DNA of 47,500 bases from an uncultured Pelagibacteraceae bacterium. Lineage in GTDB: Bacteria; Pseudomonadota; Alphaproteobacteria; Pelagibacterales; Pelagibacteraceae. Under the pieces are notes generated by a model. It was not told the DNA's origin. It searched no databases and worked only from the letters and a program-made list of their open reading frames with translations. The stretch is from assembly GCA_902606645.1 (NCBI GenBank), contig CACLHJ010000002.1, positions 1 through 47,500 of the forward strand, read 5' to 3'. Shown piece by piece: positions 31,445 to 40,133 of this stretch (positions within the stretch are counted from its first letter, which is position 1; each line of letters begins with the position of its first letter). The position numbers and the translations under genes are program-made.

Positions 31445-33593
31445 ATTTCTTTTCTAATCTATTAATATGTAACAATGGTTCAGTATATCCAGAGGGCTGC
31501 TGCTTGCCTTTGAATACTAAATCACATGCAGTTTTAAAAGCTATTGAGTTTTCGAAGTCATCACTCATTTTGACATATTTTGTGTCATTCTTGTTTTGAC
31601 CATCAACAATTTTAGCCATTTCTTTCATAATTTCTGTTACTTGAATTTCTGTAGTAATTCCATGATGTATCCAGTTTGCAATATGTTGTGAGGAAATTCT
31701 TAAAGTTGCTCTGTCCTCCATTAGACCTACATTGTTAATATCTGGAACTTTAGAACAACCTATTCCTTGGTCAACCCATCTTACCACATATCCAAGTAAT
31801 GTTTGGGCTGAATTACTTATTTCATTATTTATTTCTTCAACAGACCAATTAGGTCTATCTGCTACTGGTATTGTTAGAAGATCATCAAGTTTTCCTTGAT
31901 CCCTATTTAAAATTTTTTTCTGTTCATCAAAAATATTTATTTCATGATAATGTAGAGCGTGAAGAGCAGCAGCAGTTGGAGATGGTACCCAAGCACAATT
32001 TGCACCAGCTTTTAAATGGCCTGTTTTTTGTTCCATCATATCTTTCATTTTGTCAGGCATAGCCCACATACCTTTACCAATTTGAGCTTTACCAGAAAAA
32101 CCACATTTTAATCCAATATCTACATTTCTGTTTTCGTAAGCTGTAATCCATTTTGATGACTTCATTTCTCCCTTTTTAATCATAGGTCCAGCCATCATTG
32201 ATGTGTGCATTTCATCACCAGTTCTATCTAAAAATCCTGTATTTATAAAAAACACTCTATTTTTTAAGGACCTAATACACTCTTTCAAATTAGAGGATGT
32301 TCTTCTTTCTTCATCCATTATTCCTATTTTACATGTGTATTTTTTTAATCCTAAAACTTCTTCTACTTTTGAAAAAATTAAATCTGTAAATGCTGTTTCT
32401 TCTGGTCCATGCATTTTAGGTTTAACAATATATACAGATCCAGTTCGTGAATTATTTTTTTTCTTTAAATCATGAAGTGCTGCAGCAGTCGTTATAAATG
32501 CATCTAAAATACCTTCTGGCACTTCATTTCCATCATTTAAAATAATAGATGGGTTTGTCATTAAATGTCCAACATTTCTTACAAGCAGAAGGCTTCTGCC
32601 ATGTAATTTTAAACCTTTACCATCCCTAGAAATATAACTTCTATTTGGATTTAGCTTTCTCTCATATAATTTTCCATCTTTTTCAAATTTTGACTTTAGG
32701 TCTCCACGCATTAAACCTAGCCAATTTCTGTAACAAATAATTTTATCTTCTGAATCAACTGCTGCTACACTGTCTTCATTATCGCAAATAGTTGATACCG
32801 CAGATTCCACTATTATATCACTGATACCTGCATGATCCTGTTGAGCAGCAAACGCTCTGGAATCTTTTAAAATTTCAATATGCAAATTATTATTTTTTAA
32901 AATAATTGCAGATGGATTATCACTTTCACCTCTATGACCAACAAATTTATCTTCATCCATCAAGCTAACTAAATCAGCACCTTTAAGAATTTTTAGCTTT
33001 CCATCTTTTACAGCAAAGCTTGTTATTTTTTTCCAGCTTAAATCTTTCAATGGAAAATATTTGTCTAAAAAATCTCTGCCATATTTAATAACCATTTCAC
33101 CTCTTAGTGGATCATATCTTTCTGAAACACTATCTTCTGATTGCTCAATAATATCAGTCCCATAAAGACTATCATATAAACTCATCCATCTAGCATTTGC
33201 AGCATTCAGAGCATATCTTGCATTCATAACTGGCACTACCAGTTGGGGTCCAGCAATTTTTGCTATCTCGTCATCAACATCTTTTGTTTCAATTTGAAAA
33301 TCAGGTCCTTCATTTTTTAAATAGCCTATTTCAACTAAAAATTTCTTATACTCTTCAAAATTAAATTCTGATCCCTTGTTTTTGATATGCCAATCGTCAA
33401 TTTTATTTTGTAAATCTTTTCTAATGCTTATTAATTTTCTATTCTTAGGTGCTAATTCATTGACAGTTTTTTCAAAACCTGCCCAAAAATTTTCTGGTGA
33501 TATTTCTGTTTCTTTTAGCAGATCATTCTTAACAAATTGAACAAGATCACTCGAAACTTTCAAACTTTTAATATTTATGTATTTTTCTTGCAT
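31431..33593 (-). CDS. glcB: Malate synthase G
   Basis: Condenses glyoxylate and acetyl-CoA to malate, the second enzyme of the glyoxylate shunt and the entry of glyoxylate and glycolate into the cycle. The 720-residue length matches isoform G (723 in E. coli). Segments include QLVVPVMNARYALNAANARW, an LMRGDLKSKFEKDG region, GRSLLLVRNVGHLMTNP, KPKMHGPEE (catalytic Arg/Glu region), GIMDEERRTSSNLKECI, FLDRTGDEMHTSM, CAWVPSPTAA and LGYVVRWVDQGIGCSKVPD. The leader carries a tandem glycine riboswitch ending about 12 bases before the ATG, so expression is tied to glycine. Confidence 0.97.
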   Translation of the reverse strand: MQEKYINIKSLKVSSDLVQFVKNDLLKETEISPENFWAGFEKTVNELAPKNRKLISIRKDLQNKIDDWHIKNKGSEFNFEEYKKFLVEIGYLKNEGPDFQIETKDVDDEIAKIAGPQLVVPVMNARYALNAANARWMSLYDSLYGTDIIEQSEDSVSERYDPLRGEMVIKYGRDFLDKYFPLKDLSWKKITSFAVKDGKLKILKGADLVSLMDEDKFVGHRGESDNPSAIILKNNNLHIEILKDSRAFAAQQDHAGISDIIVESAVSTICDNEDSVAAVDSEDKIICYRNWLGLMRGDLKSKFEKDGKLYERKLNPNRSYISRDGKGLKLHGRSLLLVRNVGHLMTNPSIILNDGNEVPEGILDAFITTAAALHDLKKKNNSRTGSVYIVKPKMHGPEETAFTDLIFSKVEEVLGLKKYTCKIGIMDEERRTSSNLKECIRSLKNRVFFINTGFLDRTGDEMHTSMMAGPMIKKGEMKSSKWITAYENRNVDIGLKCGFSGKAQIGKGMWAMPDKMKDMMEQKTGHLKAGANCAWVPSPTAAALHALHYHEINIFDEQKKILNRDQGKLDDLLTIPVADRPNWSVEEINNEISNSAQTLLGYVVRWVDQGIGCSKVPDINNVGLMEDRATLRISSQHIANWIHHGITTEIQVTEIMKEMAKIVDGQNKNDTKYVKMSDDFENSIAFKTACDLVFKGKQQPSGYTEPLLHINRLEKKSNLN

Positions 33594-33605
33594 AGCACTT
33601 TTGTG

Positions 33606-33669
33606 ACCCCATCTGTATTTTTGCCTGAGAGTTTTGCTCCTTCGGCGGAATTTAATCTCTTTCCAGAGT
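33606..33669 (-). promoter_or_regulatory. Glycine riboswitch, second aptamer (glcB-proximal)
   Basis: On the minus strand the core CCGCCGAAGGAGCAA is followed by ACTCTCAGGCAAAA, the two hallmark glycine-aptamer segments. The aptamer begins near CTGGAAAGAGA and ends at ACAGATGGGGT; the GGGG (33607-33610), about 13 bases before the ATG, could be the ribosome binding site, so ligand binding may control translation directly. Confidence 0.93.
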
Positions 33670-33681
33670 GTTATGCCTAAA

Positions 33682-33751
33682 TCGGTCCTTTTGCCTGAGA
33701 GTTTCCGGGGTGGTTGCTCCTTCGGCGCTAAAAATTGCTTAGTCTCTCCCG
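33682..33751 (-). promoter_or_regulatory. Glycine riboswitch, first aptamer
   Basis: Minus-strand CGGGAGAGACT opens P1. GCGCCGAAGGAGCAA and ACTCTCAGGCAAAAGGACCGA (two hallmark segments, the second ending in the closing strand) define a complete type-1 glycine aptamer. It is joined to the second aptamer by a 12-base linker, giving the usual tandem form. A glycine-activated switch upstream of malate synthase has been reported in SAR11 (established knowledge). Confidence 0.93.
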
Positions 33752-33759
33752 ATCATGAA

Positions 33760-33787
33760 TTTCTATCTATTAAAATTATTTAGTCAA
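33760..33787 (-). promoter_or_regulatory. Putative promoter of the riboswitch-glcB transcript
   Basis: On the minus strand TTGACT (33782-33787) and TAGAAA (33760-33765) are 16 bases apart and lie just upstream of the first glycine aptamer, giving an RNA that begins with P1. The -10 box is imperfect. Confidence 0.4.
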
Positions 33788-33834
33788 TTAATAACAGTTA
33801 CCATTAAAATAATTCATCATTTTATGGCCTTTTT

Positions 33835-33858
33835 TATAATTTAACTATCCGATATAAT
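33835..33858 (+). promoter_or_regulatory. Two TATAAT boxes before accA
   Basis: Perfect TATAAT sequences occur at 33835-33840 and 33853-33858. With the second, transcription would start on or next to the accA ATG (33865), giving a leaderless mRNA. With the first, the leader would be about 18 bases without a Shine-Dalgarno. No good -35 element is visible. Confidence 0.35.
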
Positions 33859-33864
33859 TAAAAC

Positions 33865-34959
33865 ATGAAAAATTACCTCAATTTTGAAAATGAAATTAAA
33901 AATCTTGAAAATGAGATAGAAAAATTAAAGGATCCATATAATCAAGAAGGACTATCAGAAGTGGATACTCAAAAAATTTCTAGTACTCAAGCAGAGTTAG
34001 ATGAAAAACTAAAAAATATTTACTCAAATTTAGATCCATGGCAAACTACTATGGTTGCAAGACATGAGGACAGACCAAAATCTAAATTTTTTATAGACAA
34101 TTTATTTGAAGATTTTATTTCATTGTCTGGTGATCGTCATTATGGTGAAGATAAATCAGTTTTAACTGGTTTTGCAAAATTTAAAGGAAATTCAGTTTTA
34201 GTTATTGGACAAGAAAAAGGAGAGGATTTAGATAGCAGAATCGAGAGAAATTTTGGAATGATGAGACCTGAGGGATACAGAAAAACAATTCGATTAATGA
34301 ATTTGGCAAACAAATTTAATATTCCAATAATTTCCTTTATAGATACTCCAGGTGCGTATCCAGGTGTTGGCGCAGAGGAAAGAGGTCAAGCAGAAGCAAT
34401 TGCAAAATCAATAGAATGTTGCATGGAACTTAAGGTCCCAACAATTGCAATAATAATTGGTGAGGGTGGTTCTGGAGGAGCAATCGCTCTCGCATCTTCA
34501 AATAAAGTTATAATGTTTGAGAATGCAATCTATTCAGTTATATCTCCCGAGGGATGTGCAACTATTCTTTGGAGAGACCCAAAGAAAATGCTCGATGCTG
34601 CAAAAGCAATGAAACTCTCAGCAAAAGATTTATTGAAGTTAAAAGTTATCGACGAAATTATTCCTGAGCCTTTGGGTGGTGCTCATCGAGATAGAGATAC
34701 GATGCTTGAAAACTTAAAAACTTCTATCACACAGAATTTAGATTACTTCAAAGACTTATCTCCAGAGGAGATAGCAAATGAAAGAAAAAATAAGTTTTTA
34801 AAGATTGGAAGGAACGATGGATTTATAAGCACAACTGAAGATTTTAGTTCACTAACTATCAAAAAAAATAAATTTGAAAATATTTTAAAATCAAAAAAAA
34901 TACAAATTTGTATTGGTATAAGCGTTATTTTATTAGGTTTGATTTTTTTAATAATTTAA
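33865..34959 (+). CDS. accA: Acetyl-CoA carboxylase carboxyltransferase subunit alpha, with C-terminal membrane helix
   Basis: Partner of AccD in making malonyl-CoA. The first 315 or so residues are normal AccA: MKNYLNFENEIKNLENEIEK, DRHYGEDKSVLTGFAKF, FGMMRPEGYRKTIRLM, FIDTPGAYPGVGAEERGQAE, GEGGSGGAIALA and YSVISPEGCATILWRD. E. coli AccA has 319 residues and this protein has 364. The added tail is a polar linker and then a hydrophobic stretch at the very end (about 346-364, IQICIGISVILLGLIFLII) preceded by lysines, which looks like a tail anchor in the inner membrane. I see no frameshift that would explain it. Confidence 0.95.
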   Translation: MKNYLNFENEIKNLENEIEKLKDPYNQEGLSEVDTQKISSTQAELDEKLKNIYSNLDPWQTTMVARHEDRPKSKFFIDNLFEDFISLSGDRHYGEDKSVLTGFAKFKGNSVLVIGQEKGEDLDSRIERNFGMMRPEGYRKTIRLMNLANKFNIPIISFIDTPGAYPGVGAEERGQAEAIAKSIECCMELKVPTIAIIIGEGGSGGAIALASSNKVIMFENAIYSVISPEGCATILWRDPKKMLDAAKAMKLSAKDLLKLKVIDEIIPEPLGGAHRDRDTMLENLKTSITQNLDYFKDLSPEEIANERKNKFLKIGRNDGFISTTEDFSSLTIKKNKFENILKSKKIQICIGISVILLGLIFLII

Positions 34960-34961
34960 AA

Positions 34962-37505
34962 TTATAAAGCACCGTGACAGTGTTTAAATTTTTTACCTGA
35001 GCCACAAAAACATGGTTCATTTCTTCCCATTTTTTTGGTTTGATTTTTTTGAGGTAAAATCTCAGTATTATTATCTTCTTTTTTAGTTTGTTCTGTAACA
35101 ACTTTTAGATTCATCAAGATTGTAACATAGTCTAATTTTAGTTTTTCTAAGAGGTTTGAAAATAAATCAAAAGCTTCTTTTTTATATTCAACTAACGGAT
35201 CTCTTTGACCGTAAGATCTTAAACCAACAACTTGTCTTAATTGTTCTAAATATTGAATGTGAGATTTCCAATTTAAATCTATGGATTGTAGAAAAATTCT
35301 TTTTTCAATTTCTTTTGCATAATCTTCTCCAAGAATCTTAATTCTTTCATTTCTTGTTTCATTAAATTTTGAAAGTATTTTTTCTTTAAGTTCTTCATCT
35401 TTAGATGCAATTAATTCCTCAAACTCCTTATCTGTGAAACTTTTTCCCAGTATTTGCTTTATTCTGTTACTAAATTCGGTGCTCTTAGGGTTTGAAAGTT
35501 TTTGAATTTTTAGTTTAATTAAGTCCTCAATTATCTCTTTTAGAAATTCATCAGAATAACCAAAAATATCCCCACTACTCATTGCATTTTTTCTTTGAGA
35601 AAACACAACATGTCTTTGATCGTTAAGTACATTATCAAATTTTATTAAGGTTTTTCTAATGTCAAAATTTCTCGCCTCTACCTTTTGTTGTGCTCTTTCT
35701 AATGCTTTATTGATCCAAGGATGATCTATGCTCTCTCCATCTTTAAGCCCCAACTTTTCAAGCATATTATTCATGGACTCGGAACCAAAAATTCTCATTA
35801 AGTCATCCTCTAAACTTACATAAAATACTGAACTTCCTTCATCCCCTTGTCTTCCTGATCTACCTCTAGCTTGATTATCAACTCTTCTAGACTCCATTCT
35901 TTCTGTGCCAATTACAAACAAGCCACCTAAAGACTTTATTTTTTCTTTATCAATTTTGAGCTGATCATCAGGAATAGTTCCTTTTTTTCCTCCAAGTTGG
36001 ATATCAACGCCACGCCCAGAAATACTGGTTGTGATAATTAAAGATTTTTCTTTACCTGCATTGGCTATAATTTCAGCCTCATTTTCATGATTTTTCGCAT
36101 TAAGAACTACATGTTTAATATTTTTTTTATTTAATAAATTTGAGTAAACCTCAGAATTATTTACACTTGATGTAAAAACTAGTATTGGTTGTCCTAGTTT
36201 ATTTCGTTCTATAATGTTATTAATAATTGCTTTATTTTTTTCTTCTTGAGTCCTAAATATTAAATCATTAAAATCTTCTCTAATCATTTCTTTATTAGTA
36301 GGAATTACCACAACTGATAAATCATAAATTTCAAAAAACTCTGCAGATTCAGTTAAAGCAGTTCCAGTGCAACCTGCTAACTTTTTATAAAGTTTAAAAT
36401 AATTTTGATAAGTGATTGAAGCTAAGGTTTGATTCTCGGCTTTTATGTCTATTTTTTCTTTAGCTTCGAGTGCCTGATGAAGTCCATCTCCGAAACGTCT
36501 CCCTTCAAGAATTCGTCCAGTCAATTCATCAATTATTTTTAAACTTCCATCTTGAACAATATAGTCTTTACCTTTTTCAAATAGATGATTTGCTCTTAAT
36601 CCTTGATTAACATGATGAACTAAATGTAAATTTTCTGGATCATAAAAATTTTCATTTTTTAAAATTCCAGCTTTTGTAAAAAGTTTTTCAACATTATTAA
36701 TACCCTCATTAGTTAAAAGGATACTTTTTTCTTTTTCATCAATTTCAAAATCTTTTGAATTTAACATTTTTATTAATTTATCTATAACTAGATATTGTGC
36801 AGTTCTGTCTTCAGTAGATCCAGATATTACCAACGGAGTCCTTGCTTCATCAATCAAACAAGAATCGATTTCATCAACAATTGAAAAAGAATGCTCTCTT
36901 TGCACCATCTCATTTTCTGAAAATTTCATATTATCTCGAAGATAATCAAATCCTAATTCACTATTAGTTGCATAAGTTATGTCACAATTATAATTTTGTT
37001 TGCGCTCTTCATCATTTTGATTGCTGTTAATAAATCCTGATGTCAAACCAACAAAATTATATATCTGACCCATTTCAATCGAATCTCTTTTTGCCAAATA
37101 ATCATTCACTGTTACTATGTGAACTCCTTTTGTATTAAGTGCATTTAAATATGCTGCCAATGTGATTGTTAAAGTTTTTCCTTCACCTGTTCTCATTTCA
37201 GCTATTTTACCTTCATGAAGAACTACGCCTCCAATTAATTGAACATCAAAATGTCTTTCTTTTCGGGTTCTTTTCGAAGCTTCTCTTACAAGTGCAAAAG
37301 CTTCAGGCAAAATATCATTTAATGATTTTCCACTTTTAACAAGATCTTTAAGCTCTAAAGTTTTCTTAGGAAAATCTGTATCATTTAAATTTATAAATTT
37401 TTCCTCTAGCGAATTAATTTTTTCAACTATCTTGCTTATCCTATCAAGCTCTTTTTGGTTGCTAGATTTAATAAATTTAGAGATTAGATTTAATGGATTA
37501 AACAT
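34962..37505 (-). CDS. secA: Protein translocase ATPase SecA
   Basis: Motor of the Sec pathway, driving preproteins through SecYEG. The 847 residues have nucleotide-binding domain 1 with Walker A MRTGEGKTL (about 98-106) and Walker B VDEIDSCLIDEARTPLVISG, the preprotein-binding region, domain 2 with ITTSISGRGVDIQLGG and ARGRSGRQGDEGSS, the helical scaffold, and a C-terminal zinc/SecB-binding tail CFCGSGKKFKHCHG. Length is slightly below E. coli (901) owing to shorter linkers. It is divergent from argJ across a 65-base gap. Confidence 0.97.
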   Translation of the reverse strand: MFNPLNLISKFIKSSNQKELDRISKIVEKINSLEEKFINLNDTDFPKKTLELKDLVKSGKSLNDILPEAFALVREASKRTRKERHFDVQLIGGVVLHEGKIAEMRTGEGKTLTITLAAYLNALNTKGVHIVTVNDYLAKRDSIEMGQIYNFVGLTSGFINSNQNDEERKQNYNCDITYATNSELGFDYLRDNMKFSENEMVQREHSFSIVDEIDSCLIDEARTPLVISGSTEDRTAQYLVIDKLIKMLNSKDFEIDEKEKSILLTNEGINNVEKLFTKAGILKNENFYDPENLHLVHHVNQGLRANHLFEKGKDYIVQDGSLKIIDELTGRILEGRRFGDGLHQALEAKEKIDIKAENQTLASITYQNYFKLYKKLAGCTGTALTESAEFFEIYDLSVVVIPTNKEMIREDFNDLIFRTQEEKNKAIINNIIERNKLGQPILVFTSSVNNSEVYSNLLNKKNIKHVVLNAKNHENEAEIIANAGKEKSLIITTSISGRGVDIQLGGKKGTIPDDQLKIDKEKIKSLGGLFVIGTERMESRRVDNQARGRSGRQGDEGSSVFYVSLEDDLMRIFGSESMNNMLEKLGLKDGESIDHPWINKALERAQQKVEARNFDIRKTLIKFDNVLNDQRHVVFSQRKNAMSSGDIFGYSDEFLKEIIEDLIKLKIQKLSNPKSTEFSNRIKQILGKSFTDKEFEELIASKDEELKEKILSKFNETRNERIKILGEDYAKEIEKRIFLQSIDLNWKSHIQYLEQLRQVVGLRSYGQRDPLVEYKKEAFDLFSNLLEKLKLDYVTILMNLKVVTEQTKKEDNNTEILPQKNQTKKMGRNEPCFCGSGKKFKHCHGAL

Positions 37506-37570
37506 GACTATTTGATTTATTCTTTAAATATTATGTTTAATATATGTATTAAATAAATAATTTAAACAAT

Positions 37571-38872
37571 ATGGGAATTAATTTAACAAATTTTCTATCT
37601 TCACAATCAAAAAATACCAAAATGATTGATTTTCAAGACTTAGATCATCTTGATGGTCTATCAATTTCAGTACTAAGCGCAAATTTATATAAAAATGACA
37701 GAGATGATTTATCAATGTTTTATTTCAGAGATGGTGCAAATCACGCCTCTTTATATACACAGTCTAAAATAGTTTCTGAAAATATAAAATGGAACTTAAA
37801 TCAAAAAACTAAAAAAGTATTTTCTTTAATTGTTAATACTAGAAATGCAAACGCATTTACAGGTAAAGAAGGATATGAAAGTTTAAAAAAATTAGCAGAT
37901 ATAGTCTCAAAAAATTTGACAGAGAAACAAAAACAAGACGAGGAAACGCCTAAAAAAATAAATCCAAAAGAAATTCTATTTGGTTGTACAGGAACAATAG
38001 GAGAAGAGTTTCCATTTGAAAAAATATCTTATCAAATACCTAATTTAATTAATAAAATTCGCTACACACAAAATAAATTTATTTGGATGAAAGCTGCACT
38101 TGGTATAATGACTACCGACACTAAGCCAAAAATTGCTATGGAAGAGTGCAATATAGGAAGTGAGAAAGTTAAAATTTATGGGATCGCTAAAGGCTCTGGG
38201 ATGATACATCCTAATATGGCAACAACTTTAGCTTACATCTTTACAGATGCGAGCTTATCTAATGATATTTTAAATAAATTATTAAAAAAAAATATCTTTA
38301 ACACTTTTAATGCTATTTCTTGTGATGGGGATACTAGTACAAACGACATGGTAACTATTTTTGCAACTAATAAAATTAATAATTCAAAAATAAAAAGTAT
38401 AAATGAAAATAAAATAAAAAACTTTGATAAAGCCTTAAATAACGTTCTATTAAATTTAGCTAAAAGAGTTGTTGCAGATGGTGAGGGAGCATCAAAATTT
38501 ATTTCTATAAACGTGTCTAAATGTAAAAATGAAATAGAGGCAAAAAAAATAGCTTTTTCAATAGGAAACTCACCTTTAGTAAAAACTGCAATTGCAGGTG
38601 AGGATCCAAATTGGGGAAGAATTATAATGGCAATAGGTAAAGCTGGACCAAAAATTAATTTAAAAAAACTCTCTATAAAATTAGGAAATATAAAAATAGT
38701 TCAAGATGGGAAACTTTATCAAAATTATAGTGAAGAGGTAGCATCAAAATATATGAAAAATGAAAATATTGATATTAGTGTTGAAGTTTACACAGGAAAA
38801 AAAGATTTTACTTCATACACGATGGATTTAACCAAGAAATATATAAATATTAATGCAGACTATAGAAGCTAA
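37571..38872 (+). CDS. argJ: Glutamate N-acetyltransferase / amino-acid acetyltransferase
   Basis: Recycles the acetyl group from N-acetylornithine to glutamate in the cyclic arginine pathway. The 433-residue precursor is expected to cleave itself before the Thr in PNMATTLAYIFTDA, the ArgJ autocatalytic site. Other segments are NTRNANAFTG, GCTGTIGEEFP, KGSGMIHPNMAT, SCDGDTSTNDMV and GEDPNWGRIIMAIGKAG. It complements argD and argF at 24-26 kb. The N-terminal 40 residues are less conserved, as usual. Confidence 0.95.
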   Translation: MGINLTNFLSSQSKNTKMIDFQDLDHLDGLSISVLSANLYKNDRDDLSMFYFRDGANHASLYTQSKIVSENIKWNLNQKTKKVFSLIVNTRNANAFTGKEGYESLKKLADIVSKNLTEKQKQDEETPKKINPKEILFGCTGTIGEEFPFEKISYQIPNLINKIRYTQNKFIWMKAALGIMTTDTKPKIAMEECNIGSEKVKIYGIAKGSGMIHPNMATTLAYIFTDASLSNDILNKLLKKNIFNTFNAISCDGDTSTNDMVTIFATNKINNSKIKSINENKIKNFDKALNNVLLNLAKRVVADGEGASKFISINVSKCKNEIEAKKIAFSIGNSPLVKTAIAGEDPNWGRIIMAIGKAGPKINLKKLSIKLGNIKIVQDGKLYQNYSEEVASKYMKNENIDISVEVYTGKKDFTSYTMDLTKKYININADYRS

Positions 38873-38912
38873 ATAATATTGAAAATTTTTATTTAAAACC
38901 TATTTATAAAAT

Positions 38913-39341
38913 ATGATTAAATACAAATTAATTTGCAAAGATTGTAATATTAAATTTGACAGTTGGTTTGCATCATCTAATGAATATGAAAAGTTAAAAA
39001 AAAGAAAATTTTTGACATGTCATAGTTGCAACTCATTAAAAGTAGAAAAAACTTTGATGGCCCCACAATTAATAAATATGAAAAATAAATCTGAAACAAA
39101 ATTAAATACTACAAAATACCAAAAAATTAAAAAAACTATTAAAAATTATCAAAAGTTTATTAAGGAAAATTTTCAATACGTAGGAGACAATTTTGCTTAT
39201 GAAGCAAGATCAATCCATTATAATAATAACAAAAAATCTAAAGGCATATATGGAAGTGCTTCAACACAAGATCTTAGAGAGCTAAAAGATGAAGGAATAG
39301 AAGCTCAGATGTTTCCCTGGATAGAAGATAAAGAAAATTAA
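38913..39341 (+). CDS. DUF1178 family protein
   Basis: A 142-residue protein of unknown function. The N-terminus carries two Cys pairs, C8-x2-C11 (ICKDCNIKF) and C36-x2-C39 (TCHSCNSLKV), making a probable zinc ribbon, followed by EKTLMAPQL. The central basic stretch leads to VGDNFAYEARSIHYN and a C-terminal YGSASTQDLRELKDEGIE, both typical of DUF1178 as I remember it. Cytoplasmic, without membrane parts. The last four bases overlap ubiG on the other strand. Confidence 0.85.
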   Translation: MIKYKLICKDCNIKFDSWFASSNEYEKLKKRKFLTCHSCNSLKVEKTLMAPQLINMKNKSETKLNTTKYQKIKKTIKNYQKFIKENFQYVGDNFAYEARSIHYNNNKKSKGIYGSASTQDLRELKDEGIEAQMFPWIEDKEN

Positions 39342-40060
39342 TTTTTTAAAAATTTTGTAATATAGTTTACGGATAAGTCTTTTGTAATACTCCACTCGTC
39401 CTTAATTATATTAAAATGCATTCCATCAGACTTTTTTAAAGATAAATTATTTTTTGTCAAAATCTTTTCAAGCTCCTCAGGTTTAACAAATTTTTCCCAC
39501 TCATGAGTTCCTATTGGCAACCATCTTAAAAGATACTCTGCTCCAACTATAGCGAACACATATGATTTTAATGTTTTATTAATTGTTGCAACAAACATTA
39601 ATCCATTTTTCTTAAGAAGTTTAGAGCATGATTTTAAAAAGAAGGAAATATCTTCTACATGCTCAACTATTTCCATATTTAGTATTACATCAAATTTTTT
39701 TGTAATTTTTAATTTTTCAGGTGATGAACAAATATAATTTATTTTAAGTCCATTTTTTTTTGCATGAAGTTTTGCAATTTTAATATTTTTAATTGATGCA
39801 TCGATACCTGTAATATTAGCACCCAATCTACACATTGGCTCAGAAAGTAATCCCCCACCACAACCAATATCTAAAATATTAATTCCAGATAAAGGGTTGG
39901 CTTTATTTCTTATTTTAAATTGTTCAATTATATTTTCTTTAATATATTTAATCCTTATCGGATTAAATTTGTGTAAAGGTTTAAATTTTCCATGGGGATC
40001 CCACCATTCATCCGCCATATTTGAAAATTTTTCTATTTCTTTTTTATTTACGCTACTCAT
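39338..40060 (-). CDS. ubiG: 3-demethylubiquinone 3-O-methyltransferase
   Basis: SAM-dependent methyltransferase for both O-methylations in ubiquinone synthesis. The 240 residues show the family N-terminus ADEWWDPHGKFKPLHKFNPIR, the SAM motif ILDIGCGGGLLSEPM, the acidic GIDAS loop, ILNMEIVEHVED, and VATINKTLKSYVFAIVGAEY with LPIGTHEWEKF near the end. Length is normal. It converges with the DUF1178 gene and diverges from lysC across 73 bases. Confidence 0.95.
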   Translation of the reverse strand: MSSVNKKEIEKFSNMADEWWDPHGKFKPLHKFNPIRIKYIKENIIEQFKIRNKANPLSGINILDIGCGGGLLSEPMCRLGANITGIDASIKNIKIAKLHAKKNGLKINYICSSPEKLKITKKFDVILNMEIVEHVEDISFFLKSCSKLLKKNGLMFVATINKTLKSYVFAIVGAEYLLRWLPIGTHEWEKFVKPEELEKILTKNNLSLKKSDGMHFNIIKDEWSITKDLSVNYITKFLKN

Positions 40061-40073
40061 GTAAGATAATTAG

Positions 40074-40101
40074 TTGACATAGCAATTAAGATGTATTTTA
40101 T
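40074..40101 (+). promoter_or_regulatory. Putative lysC promoter
   Basis: A perfect TTGACA (40074-40079) lies upstream of lysC; TTTTAT (40096-40101) at 16 bases is a poor but usable -10 box. Start would be near 40108. Confidence 0.35.
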
Positions 40102-40133
40102 CAAATATTAATTAAATATTTATTTAGCTGATC

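Noticed and set aside
37536-37553. TTTAATA/TATTAAA inverted repeat between secA and argJ
   Set aside because: Only A and T and short; expected by chance at this base composition.
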